A stretch of DNA of 64,000 nt, from NCBI GenBank assembly GCA_017623615.1, contig JAGAOT010000013.1, positions 1-64,000 on the forward strand, given 5' to 3'. The position numbers and the translations under genes are program-made. Of the stretch, positions 16,704-23,847 are shown in pieces; position 1 is the first letter of the stretch; every line of letters starts with the position of its first letter. The DNA is from Clostridia bacterium (lineage in GTDB: Bacteria > Bacillota > Clostridia > Oscillospirales > Acutalibacteraceae). The notes under the pieces were generated by a model. It was given only the letters and a program-made list of their open reading frames with translations. It made no database searches and was not told the origin of the DNA.

Positions 16704-17045
16704 ATGAATATACAAATTTTCGGAACAAATAAATGCTTTGACACCAAAAAGGCTCAACGCTATTTCAAAGAGCGCGGAATAAAATTCCAGTTTATTGACC
16801 TCACACAAAAGAATTTGAGCAAGGGCGAATATAACAGCGTTAAGCAGGCTGTCGGCTCGATGGAAGCCTTGATTGATGAAAAATCAAAGGCATATGAAAA
16901 GCATTTTATAAAATATCTCGCGAGTAAAGAGGCGGTTGAAGAAAAGCTTCTGGAGCACGGCGAGCTTTTTAAAACTCCCATAGTCCGCAACGGCAAAAAG
17001 GCAACCGTCGGTTATTGCCCCGAAGTGTGGAAAGAGTGGGATTAA
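16704..17045 (+). CDS. ArsC/Spx-family thioredoxin-fold protein
   Basis: A 113-residue thioredoxin-like protein related to glutaredoxin-dependent arsenate reductases and Spx. It starts MNIQIFGTNKCFDTKKAQRY with a single active-site-like Cys11 and later TPIVRNGKKATVGYCPEVW, where the TP cis-proline of the fold is kept. The Arg residues that bind arsenate in classic ArsC are not obvious, so arsenate reduction is doubtful; an Spx-like or unknown redox role fits as well. AAGGGG precedes the ATG. It is divergent from the CCA-adding enzyme gene and its end overlaps the convergent fucosidase stop by four bases. Confidence 0.85.
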   Translation: MNIQIFGTNKCFDTKKAQRYFKERGIKFQFIDLTQKNLSKGEYNSVKQAVGSMEALIDEKSKAYEKHFIKYLASKEAVEEKLLEHGELFKTPIVRNGKKATVGYCPEVWKEWD

Positions 17046-18463
17046 TACGCCTCAAACTTTGAAATCGTTGCAAAGCATCTTGATTTTTCTATAACAAGCT
17101 TGAAGTAGCGAACGCGGATTTCATCAAAGCGGCAGATGCGCTTATAGCCTATTGTTGTTGCGGCACCTACCTTTTTCCACTTGCCCTTAACGTTGGCGTA
17201 AAGCTTGAACTTTTCAATTTGCTGACCTGTTCTGATGTGTTCGCCAAGAATGATTTTGTTGATATCGTATTCATCGCCAAGGTCAAGAATCAGTTCCGCG
17301 CCGTCGGGGTCATCGCCTGAATGCCAGTATTCTTCGGGGTCGTTGCTGAGAGCCATCTGACCCGTATGCTTTTCGTCAAGGTGGCGGTTATCGGTTATAA
17401 TTGAGCCTTCCGCAAGGTTTTCGTTGAAGTCGATATCAAGCTGTGCACCGAGCGAAAGAAGGGTTTCAACATCTTTTTCGTGGATTTTGCCCTCTGCCGT
17501 GGGCGGAATGTTCAAAAGAAAACTGGCGTTCGCGCCGACAGAGTTATAATAGATTTCGATAAGCTTTGAAAGAGGCTTAACGGAGTAATCCTCTTCGGGG
17601 TGGTAAAACCAACCTTTTCGGATAGAAACATCAACCTCTGCGGGGTACCAAATCAGCTTGTTGCATTTTTTTATTGCTTTCCTGCTGCCCAAATCAAGGG
17701 CGGTGGGATTTATTTTTTTAGGCGGCTTTGAAACGTCCTTTTGGCTTGAGGCGGCAATTAATTCCTGGTTTGAATGCCAGTAGGGAACAACGCTCCATTC
17801 GCTGCTTCTGCAAACGCCCGCTTCGTTGCCGCACCAGCGCACATCGGGTCCGGTTATGCTTATTGCCGCATTCGGCTGCAGCTCACGGATGAGCTTATAA
17901 TAGCTCTCCCAATCATATTGCTGCACCTTGCCGTTGGGTCCTTCTCCGCATGCGCCGTCAAACCAAACGCAGAAAATGTCGCCGTAGCCGGTCAAAAGCT
18001 CGCGAAGCTGATTTAAAAAGAAGCGGTTATAGGCTTCACCCGAGCCGTAGGTGGGCTCGTGCCTGTCCCAAGGTGAAAGATAAACGCCGAATTTCATGCC
18101 GAATTCCGCGCAAGCCTTGGCGCATTCCGCAACAACGTCACCCTTGCCGTCCTTCCATTTGCTTGAACGCACGCTGTGGTCGGTATATGCCGAGGGCCAA
18201 AGGCAGAAGCCGTCGTGATGTTTACAAGTAAGAATAACGCCTTTCATGCCAGCAAGCTGACACACTTTTACCCATTGGCGGCAGTCCAGCTTTTCGGGGT
18301 TAAAAAGCTCGGGGTCCTCGTTGCCGTTGCCCCACTCGGAGTTGGTGAATGTGTTGATGCCAAAATGAAAGAATGCATAAAATTCAAGCTCCTGCCACTT
18401 AAGCTGGCGTTCGCTCGGAACTATTGAAGCGGCATATTTAATATAATCGGGTGTTTTACTCAT
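17042..18463 (-). CDS. GH29 alpha-L-fucosidase with C-terminal F5/8-type C domain
   Basis: Retaining exo-fucosidase expected to release L-fucose from host or dietary glycans. The catalytic barrel (residues 15-335) shows FHFGINTFTNSEWGNG, the TCKHHDGFCLWPS motif and the nucleophile Asp169 in VWFDGACGEG. A C-terminal beta-sandwich (residues about 345-473, LILDLGDEYDINKIILGE) resembles F5/8-type C or CBM32 carbohydrate-binding domains. No signal peptide is present, so it is cytosolic and probably acts on imported oligosaccharides. The gene starts inside the end of the XRE regulator gene (8-base overlap), so the two form an operon behind the operator array at 18910-18957. GH29 subfamily is not resolved. 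Confidence 0.93.
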   Translation of the reverse strand: MSKTPDYIKYAASIVPSERQLKWQELEFYAFFHFGINTFTNSEWGNGNEDPELFNPEKLDCRQWVKVCQLAGMKGVILTCKHHDGFCLWPSAYTDHSVRSSKWKDGKGDVVAECAKACAEFGMKFGVYLSPWDRHEPTYGSGEAYNRFFLNQLRELLTGYGDIFCVWFDGACGEGPNGKVQQYDWESYYKLIRELQPNAAISITGPDVRWCGNEAGVCRSSEWSVVPYWHSNQELIAASSQKDVSKPPKKINPTALDLGSRKAIKKCNKLIWYPAEVDVSIRKGWFYHPEEDYSVKPLSKLIEIYYNSVGANASFLLNIPPTAEGKIHEKDVETLLSLGAQLDIDFNENLAEGSIITDNRHLDEKHTGQMALSNDPEEYWHSGDDPDGAELILDLGDEYDINKIILGEHIRTGQQIEKFKLYANVKGKWKKVGAATTIGYKRICRFDEIRVRYFKLVIEKSRCFATISKFEAY

Positions 18464-18845
18464 GGTTAATCCGTCCTTTATCGGTTTTAGTGTTTTGAAG
18501 CAGCCCGAGCCAAAAATCCTCGGGGATTTCGCACTTTTGCGCGTATGTGATAAGCCCTAAAAGCGAGGGACTGTCAAAAAGATAGCGAAACATTTCGGGA
18601 GGCAGCATGCCTCTGTCGGCATAGGCGAGGAGCCTGAATTTTTCGGCTTCGTCGCCCGAAAGCCCGAGCTTTTTAATTAAAATCTGCAAATCGGCATCAT
18701 CGGGCGGGGAATTATTTTTGCCCTTTTCGATGTTGCTGATGTATTGCGCGGTTTTTCCCAATTCTTCGGCAAGCTCGCCCTGCGAAAGCTTTTTGTTTTC
18801 GCGCGTTTGCTTGAGCATGATGCCGAAAGGGGTGGGAATGAACAT
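18456..18845 (-). CDS. XRE-family transcriptional regulator of the fucosidase operon
   Basis: A 129-residue DNA-binding protein. The start is the ATG at 18845, with AAAGGAGG twelve to five nucleotides upstream. Residues about 10-65 form a helix-turn-helix (LKQTRENKKLSQGELAEELG then TAQYISNIEKGKNNSPPDD); the rest (DEAEKFRLLAYADRGMLPPE) is typical of small XRE repressors and lacks a clear ligand domain. It is the first gene of the operon with the GH29 fucosidase, overlapping it by eight bases, and is preceded by a promoter whose start region is covered by three palindromes, so it probably represses itself and the fucosidase. The signal it senses is unknown. Confidence 0.88.
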   Translation of the reverse strand: MFIPTPFGIMLKQTRENKKLSQGELAEELGKTAQYISNIEKGKNNSPPDDADLQILIKKLGLSGDEAEKFRLLAYADRGMLPPEMFRYLFDSPSLLGLITYAQKCEIPEDFWLGLLQNTKTDKGRINHE

Positions 18846-18909
18846 CAGGTCTCCTCCTTTCGACGGAATTTTGCAATCAGAAGACGGTGAAAGTTTATTA
18901 CTCAATCCG

Positions 18910-18957
18910 TATTTATTTCATAAATAAACAAATTTGTTTATTGAATTTCATTCAATA
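18910..18957. promoter_or_regulatory. Array of three overlapping palindromic operators
   Basis: TATTTATTTCATAAATA (18910-18926), ATAAACAAATTTGTTTAT (18924-18941, extendable to 20 bp) and TATTGAATTTCATTCAATA (18939-18957) are each perfect palindromes and overlap end to end. The first and third share a TTC centre. The third touches the -10 element and the others cover the predicted transcript start and leader, as expected for autorepression by the XRE protein. Confidence 0.75.
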
Positions 18958-18985
18958 GGATAGCATATTTTGGCGCGGGTGTCAA
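18957..18985 (-). promoter_or_regulatory. Promoter of the XRE-fucosidase operon
   Basis: Minus-strand TTGACA (18985-18980), a 17-nt spacer and TATCCT (18962-18957), about 110 nt upstream of the regulator start. Confidence 0.75.
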
Positions 18986-19241
18986 GGGGGATACAACTTA
19001 TATTTAATTATATTGCAACGGTTATTGCAACGGTGTGCGGGTGCTTGCGATGATGTGAAATCCGTGTTGCAACTGTGTCAGGGTCGATGTGGGTATCGAC
19101 CCCTACGTTTGTAAGCACTGAAAAAGACACTTTGCGCCTGCGGCATAAACGGGTCGCCGACCCCGACAATTAAATTCGGCGGGAGCAAGCCCCCACCCTA
19201 CTATTAATTTTTGGCTTATGTTCTGACGATATTATCGACAG
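18986..19241. other. Intergenic region with repeat elements, no gene
   Basis: Holds no supportable open frame. It contains a GGGTCGAT/ATCGACCC palindrome (19081-19102), a GGGTCG-CC-GACCC palindrome (about 19151-19163) and, inverted, the GCGGGAGCAAGC-type repeat (about 19177-19202) that recurs at 20635 and 37729. It borders the XRE/membrane-protein cassette on its left. Confidence 0.6.
19081..19202. repeat. Intergenic palindromic repeats, left copy
   Basis: A GGGTCGAT...ATCGACCCCTAC element (19081-19107) and, on the minus strand, GTAGGGTGGGGGCTTGCTCC continuing CGCCG (19202-19178). Nearly the same two elements lie at 20635-20737, the second of them in inverted orientation. Confidence 0.65.
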
Positions 19242-19505
19242 TCAAAAAAATCCGCGGCATGTCCGCGGATTTCTATTGGTTATTGTATTTTTCACAGCGA
19301 GGATATTTTTCAGGGGGGTGTCGGTTAAGCCGAGGATATAATCGGTTGAGGTATCGAAATAAACGGCGAGCTTTATGAGCGTTTCGATGGGGATTTGTCT
19401 TTGACCTGTTTCGTATTGAGAATAGGTGTTTTGCCTTATATTCAAATATTCGGAAAGAGTTTTTTGCGTTATATCTTTATCTTCTCGTATATCTTTTAAT
19501 CTCAT
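19242..19505 (-). CDS. Small XRE-family repressor
   Basis: An 87-residue protein that is almost entirely a helix-turn-helix domain: MRLKDIREDKDITQKTLSEY, LNIRQNTYSQYETGQRQIP, then YFDTSTDYILGLTD, typical of phage- or plasmid-style Cro/CI-like regulators. GGTGAG precedes the ATG. It is divergent from the membrane-protein gene; the shared upstream region holds two 15-bp ATCACA-type palindromes around a promoter, so it probably controls that gene and itself. Its last codons form the stem of a terminator (19248-19272). The tail after residue 66 (NTITNRNPRTCRGFF) looks non-conserved. Confidence 0.85.
   Translation of the reverse strand: MRLKDIREDKDITQKTLSEYLNIRQNTYSQYETGQRQIPIETLIKLAVYFDTSTDYILGLTDTPLKNILAVKNTITNRNPRTCRGFF
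19248..19272 (-). terminator. Terminator embedded in the 3' end of the small XRE gene
   Basis: AAATCCGCGG (19248-19257) and CCGCGGATTT (19263-19272) are perfectly complementary; on the minus strand the stem is followed by seven T. It overlaps the last coding codons and the stop. Confidence 0.7.
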
Positions 19506-19534
19506 AAACTCACCCCAATATTTCTATTATATCT

Positions 19535-19579
19535 ATCACAAAATGTGATATTGACTTATATCTCAATTTGTGATATTGT
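19535..19579. promoter_or_regulatory. Divergent control region with two palindromic operators and a promoter
   Basis: ATCACAAAATGTGAT (19535-19549, perfect) and ATCTCAATTTGTGAT (19560-19574, imperfect) are 25 bp apart centre to centre. Between and over them lies a plus-strand promoter TTGACT (19551-19556), 17-nt spacer, TATTGT (19574-19579). On the minus strand TATAAT occurs at 19531-19526 for the XRE gene. Layout fits dual control by the small XRE protein. Confidence 0.72.
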
Positions 19580-19622
19580 TTTGCAAAAGATTGAGTTTGT
19601 CGAAGAAGTTGGAGGGTGCAGA

Positions 19623-20366
19623 ATGGAAGAATTTGCAGAAGCTGTTGTTTGGGTCGTTATTCCATTCATAATTTTGATTTTTTGGGTTGTATATGATGTG
19701 AAAATGATATCAAGGGGTGTACGAGAGTCAAAGGAAAGAAAAAGAGAAATTAACGAGAGCAAATCATCTGTTTGGACTGAATATAACGCGATAGCACAGA
19801 AATTGGCATATGTTCATGAGCTTCAACGAAAGGGTGGTCTTAAAGGCTTTTATGTAACGAAAAGTCATATTCTCACTTATGAATTACATATTATACTGGA
19901 TAATACAGACCGTGCTTTTAATGAAGCAATAAACATTTATGAAAATCATAAAAAATTTATATTTGACCAGTATGCTCCGAAAGAAAACTTGAATTACATT
20001 GAACTTGCGGAGCGTGACAGAAAAATACACGAATATGTTAATAATGATGTAAACGATGCAATGTGGTTCATTCTTTTCGGAGATGCAAGCAAAGAGCAGT
20101 TGCTTGACAGAAGCTTTGATTTCTTTTGGTGCCCGGATTCTGAAATGAAAATTGCTTATGAGTTAGGCTGTGTAGGAAAAACAAGTGACGGAAAATATAC
20201 ATATAAAATAGCATATTTTTATTTAGGACATGTTGGCAGTGACGAGCTTGAACGCAAAACCCACAATGAAGCCATGAAAATGATTTGTCAGGCGATATCC
20301 GCCGAGTTCGGCAGCAATTATATTCTGAATGAGCAGGGCAACAGCGTTTATTATTATTTCTTTTGA
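19623..20366 (+). CDS. Single-pass membrane protein of unknown function
   Basis: Not recognised. The start is the ATG at 19623, seven nucleotides after GGAGG; a longer frame upstream runs through the operators and is rejected. The 247-residue protein has one N-terminal membrane helix (AVVWVVIPFIILIFWVVYDV, residues 8-27) and then a soluble, charged region of about 215 residues, starting with a helical KERKREINESKSS segment, presumably cytoplasmic. The base composition is more A/T-rich than the neighbours, hinting at recent acquisition. It is followed after 12 bases by a 66-residue Cys-containing protein and both end at a strong terminator, forming a two-gene unit under the divergent XRE repressor. 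A role as stress- or element-associated protein is only a guess. Confidence 0.75.
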   Translation: MEEFAEAVVWVVIPFIILIFWVVYDVKMISRGVRESKERKREINESKSSVWTEYNAIAQKLAYVHELQRKGGLKGFYVTKSHILTYELHIILDNTDRAFNEAINIYENHKKFIFDQYAPKENLNYIELAERDRKIHEYVNNDVNDAMWFILFGDASKEQLLDRSFDFFWCPDSEMKIAYELGCVGKTSDGKYTYKIAYFYLGHVGSDELERKTHNEAMKMICQAISAEFGSNYILNEQGNSVYYYFF

Positions 20367-20378
20367 GGAGGAAAAACA

Positions 20379-20579
20379 ATGGCAGACAATTATTACGGAA
20401 AGTGCGCAATGTGTCAGTATTTTAATCTCTATGATAAATACAGCTTTGCAAGCGACAAATACAAATGCACCCTCAAAGACAGCTACCGTCCGTGGAGCGA
20501 TACGGCATGCGATAAATACCGTCAGGCCAACAGAACGCCCGATGAGGTTGAGGATGCAAGAAAAGGTAAATACTTATAA
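20379..20579 (+). CDS. Small Cys-containing hypothetical protein
   Basis: A 66-residue protein with GGAGG eight nucleotides before the ATG. It contains four Cys (CAMC in the start region MADNYYGKCAMCQYF, then KYKCTL and DTACDKY) spaced like a small metal-binding or disulfide unit, and many Tyr. Not assigned to a named family. It lies 12 bases after the membrane-protein gene and just before the terminator at 20585-20628, so it is the second gene of that unit. Confidence 0.75.
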   Translation: MADNYYGKCAMCQYFNLYDKYSFASDKYKCTLKDSYRPWSDTACDKYRQANRTPDEVEDARKGKYL

Positions 20580-20584
20580 TGGTG

Positions 20585-20628
20585 AAAAGACACCGCAGAA
20601 AGCCGAAATGCTTTCCGCGGTGTCTTTT
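20585..20628 (+). terminator. Strong hairpin terminator
   Basis: AAAAGACACCGC pairs perfectly with GCGGTGTCTTTT, with an inner GAAAGC/GCTTTC extension; the T-run closes the stem. It ends the two-gene membrane-protein unit six bases after its last stop. Confidence 0.82.
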
Positions 20629-20634
20629 GTTAGC

Positions 20635-20737
20635 GTAGGGCGGGTGCTTGCTCCCGCCGTGTGTTTTCTCAACCTGTGCCGCAATGAATTTTGCATCTTG
20701 CAATGCAAAAGGGTCGATGATGGCATCGACCCCTACA
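20635..20737. repeat. Intergenic palindromic repeats, right copy
   Basis: GTAGGGCGGGTGCTTGCTCC continuing CGCCG (20635-20659) and GGGTCGATG/CATCGACCC (20711-20719 with 20724-20732). Both element types also occur at 19081-19202, on the other side of the XRE cassette; the GGCGGG type recurs at 37729. Confidence 0.65.
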
Positions 20738-20743
20738 TGATTT

Positions 20744-23700
20744 TTATTTTTCTGTGATAATCGGTCTTGCGAGAATGCCTACATCACGCAGAACGTATTC
20801 ATAGCTCCATTCTTCTTCGTCGCTGCGCCATGCTCCGGGGCCGTGCCATGAATGCTTGACATCGGTCAGGTGTACGGGACCGAAAGCGTTGTAGCGATTG
20901 CCGAAAAGGGTGATGTCAACCTTGTGTTCGCCGTCGGCAAGTCCGCTGATATCGAGCATATAGGGCGGGTAAACAATCTTGCCTTTCTCCTCACCGTCAA
21001 CGGCAACGGAAATGAGCGCGCCCTTATATCTTGTTGCCTCAACGCGCAGGTCTGTGCCCTGTGCTTCAAGATGATATGTAATATTGCCGCCATAGAACGG
21101 AAGCCTCTGGCTGACGATTGAGCCGAAGCCGAGCTTTTCGGGCAGGGCGGTTATTGTTTTTGCTCTGCCGACAACATTAACGCCGAAGTTGCCGAGAATG
21201 TAGCACCATTCTGTGTTGGTGCGCTCACCGATGGGCAGAGTGATTTCAAGAATGTTTTCGCCCTTTTTGATTTCGGTCAAGGGAACGGTTTTGATATCCT
21301 TATCAACATACCAGCCGGTGATATTGCTCGGGATTTCATTGCCGTTGAAAACAATCTTTGTGCTTTCTGCGTCTTCAAGAGCAAGCTCTGCGCCGCTGTA
21401 ATCAATTTCGCTGTTGATTGTGAATTTAAGGGTTACATAGTGCTCAATGGTTTCGGGGGCAAGCACCCAAGGCTGCGCAACGTGACCGCCCCTTTCGTTG
21501 AAGCCGAGAGCCTCTCTGCAAACGTTATCAAGGCGGAGTATTTCTTCCTCGGGCTTGAATTCGCCGCCGTCAAGCGCAAATTCCGCCATGTCGAGCAGAA
21601 GAACGTTGCGCTCGGAAAGAGTGTAGGGCACAAGGGCGGGCATCGCCTTCGCATCCGCCAAATCGGGGCTGTGGAACGCGCAGCCGATTAAATCCGACTT
21701 ACCCTCATCAAGCTTGAGAAGCAGGCTGTCATAGTTGAAAAGTATTTTTGAAATAACCGTGCAGCCGTTTTTGTATTCGCAGGCAATCTTTGAAATTTCG
21801 CCGCTTATTGTGTCGTAAACATAGGGTGTGTATTCGCCCTTAACGCTTATACGAAGCTTGCTTTCGCTGACAACGTCTTTGTTATAGGGCTCACAGCAGC
21901 GGCTGATAAAGAGCCATTTGCTGCCGCCGTCCTGACGGAGCTGATAAATGAAGCTGTCGGAAAGTCTGCCGTTTGCAAGGCGGAGAGTAACCGTTCTGTT
22001 TTCGTCAAGCGCGTTGAGAAGCATTGCCTTGTCGAGCGGAACAATCTGTGAATTTTCATAAAGCTTTCTGCCTCTTTCGCTCTCAATGCCGTCCTCATAT
22101 TTCGGTGCGCTGCCAACAAAGATAAGCTTGCCGCCGTCTGCCTTGAATTTTTCGAGACGTTCAAGAGTTGAGCCGCGGAGTGTTTCGCAGTCGGGCACGA
22201 TAACAACGTCATATTCCATTTCGCCCACTTTAAGCGGAGCACCTGCGTTTTCGCAAAGCGAGGGGAGCAGAGATTCGCTGATAAAGTTGAAATCTATGCT
22301 TCCTTTGAGCAGCCAGTCGGTGATGTCAAAGAACTTTTTATCCATGTTTTCGCGGATAAGTGCGGTTTTATCGTTGGGACCCCAATGCAGCCAGAAGCTT
22401 TCAACGGGATGGATAACGCCAACCTTAACAACGGGCTTGCCGCGGGTCATTGCCGCGTTAACCCTTGCAAAGTGGTCCTCAAGATATGAAAATTCTTTCC
22501 ACCAGGGTGACTGATAATGGATTGAAGCAGGGTAATCTCTCTTTGCTTCGCCGCCCATTGCATACCATGAAAGGTGGGGAACTCTTATCGTTACGCCGAG
22601 GCAAGCCTGCCAGTCGCCGTGGAGCTTGTAGCCGCGGAAATCATAGTCCCAGCCCGTAACGCCGTAAAGCTCGGAGAGCATGCCCTCTCTGCCGTATTGA
22701 TGAACGGCGGACTGCGCCTGCTTTGCGGTTGTGAATTCAAAGCTCGCGCAGAGCATGTCGATGCCGGGCAGGTCAAATCCGCGATAGGAGCGCATTGCAT
22801 CACCCAACGCCGCCGTCTGGCTGTGGAGCGAGGGCTCTTCCATCATATGACCCGTGAGAGCAATTCCGTTTTCGCGGCACCAACCTCCGCAAACATCGGC
22901 AAAAGCCTGCGCGAAACGCTCGGAAATATGGTCATGGTAGTGATATCGGGTAACCGAAACCTTGCCGTCGGGAAGCTCCCAAAAGATTTCGGGCAGGGTG
23001 GCAAGAATATCCTCGCCGTACTGTGCCTTGTAGGTTTCGGGAATGTCGTCAGTCCACGGCATGAGGATGTCATCCAAATCGGTTGAATTGTCAAGCACCT
23101 TTTTGCGGGTGAACTGCGGCTCGTCCGTGAAGATTGCGGGCACAACGTTGCCGAAGTGCTCACCGACGGATTCTTTGTATCGTTCGTGTGTAACCTCAAC
23201 AAAGCGCTTAACCGCCTTGGGGTTGAGGGTGTCGAGATATGTTTGATTGTTATACCACGGCGAAGGGGCATGGATTTTGAGATAGGCATACCATTTTGTG
23301 CCCTGCGCTTCGTCGTTTTCGCCGATGACCTTGTAATCTTTGAGATATCCGTTTTCGTCAAGGGTTATATCGTAGCAGGCAATGAGATAGCCCTTGCCGT
23401 TTCTGCCGCCCTCTGCTCTTGAATCAACAAACTTTGAGCTGTCATCGCTGTTGTCGCAGGGGACGGGAGTCATCAGCAGGCAGCGTGCGCGGTATTCTTC
23501 GTCTTTTGTAACAAGACCGCCTGCCGCGCCTGAGGGCCATCTGTCCTCGTCATAAAGCCAAGCAAGCATGTGCTCTTTGTCCGCCTTTTCTGCGCAGCAT
23601 TTGATGAGCGACATGAATTCGTCCGAAAGATAATTTGTTGACATGCCCGTTCTGACATGCATGTGGAAGCCGCCCAAGCCCATTTCTTTGAATATTTCTA

Positions 23701-23830
23701 TCTGGCGGCAAAGCTCCTCTGCCTTGAGGTCGCTGTTCCATGCCCAGAACGGAGTTCCGCGGTATTCGCAGGTTGGATTTTTGAAAAGCTCATCTGCAAG
23801 AGTCGGTGCTGAATTTTTCTTGTAAAGCAT
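20744..23830 (-). CDS. Large glycoside hydrolase, GH106/GH2-like (putative alpha-L-rhamnosidase-type)
   Basis: A 1028-residue cytosolic enzyme without signal peptide. The N-terminal catalytic region starts with YRGTPFWAWNSDLKAEEL and contains GGFHMHVRTGM and WLYDEDRWPSGAAGG, the hallmark of the family annotated variously as GH106-like or glycosyl hydrolase (from memory). Glu/Asp-rich motifs FTDEPQFTR and GHMMEEPSLHSQ are candidates for the catalytic acids. The C-terminal 400 residues hold beta-sandwich domains, including a GH2-type sugar-binding-like part (LALEDAESTKIVFNGNEIP). GGAGG precedes the ATG. It follows the phosphatase gene by 17 bases and shares its promoter. True substrate specificity is open; rhamnose is the family precedent. 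Confidence 0.8.
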   Translation of the reverse strand: MLYKKNSAPTLADELFKNPTCEYRGTPFWAWNSDLKAEELCRQIEIFKEMGLGGFHMHVRTGMSTNYLSDEFMSLIKCCAEKADKEHMLAWLYDEDRWPSGAAGGLVTKDEEYRARCLLMTPVPCDNSDDSSKFVDSRAEGGRNGKGYLIACYDITLDENGYLKDYKVIGENDEAQGTKWYAYLKIHAPSPWYNNQTYLDTLNPKAVKRFVEVTHERYKESVGEHFGNVVPAIFTDEPQFTRKKVLDNSTDLDDILMPWTDDIPETYKAQYGEDILATLPEIFWELPDGKVSVTRYHYHDHISERFAQAFADVCGGWCRENGIALTGHMMEEPSLHSQTAALGDAMRSYRGFDLPGIDMLCASFEFTTAKQAQSAVHQYGREGMLSELYGVTGWDYDFRGYKLHGDWQACLGVTIRVPHLSWYAMGGEAKRDYPASIHYQSPWWKEFSYLEDHFARVNAAMTRGKPVVKVGVIHPVESFWLHWGPNDKTALIRENMDKKFFDITDWLLKGSIDFNFISESLLPSLCENAGAPLKVGEMEYDVVIVPDCETLRGSTLERLEKFKADGGKLIFVGSAPKYEDGIESERGRKLYENSQIVPLDKAMLLNALDENRTVTLRLANGRLSDSFIYQLRQDGGSKWLFISRCCEPYNKDVVSESKLRISVKGEYTPYVYDTISGEISKIACEYKNGCTVISKILFNYDSLLLKLDEGKSDLIGCAFHSPDLADAKAMPALVPYTLSERNVLLLDMAEFALDGGEFKPEEEILRLDNVCREALGFNERGGHVAQPWVLAPETIEHYVTLKFTINSEIDYSGAELALEDAESTKIVFNGNEIPSNITGWYVDKDIKTVPLTEIKKGENILEITLPIGERTNTEWCYILGNFGVNVVGRAKTITALPEKLGFGSIVSQRLPFYGGNITYHLEAQGTDLRVEATRYKGALISVAVDGEEKGKIVYPPYMLDISGLADGEHKVDITLFGNRYNAFGPVHLTDVKHSWHGPGAWRSDEEEWSYEYVLRDVGILARPIITEK

Positions 23831-23847
23831 AATATACCTCCGATTGA

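Noticed and set aside
19081..20737. Insertion sequence or transposon around the XRE cassette
   Set aside because: No transposase or target-site duplication was found; the bordering repeats also occur elsewhere as terminators.
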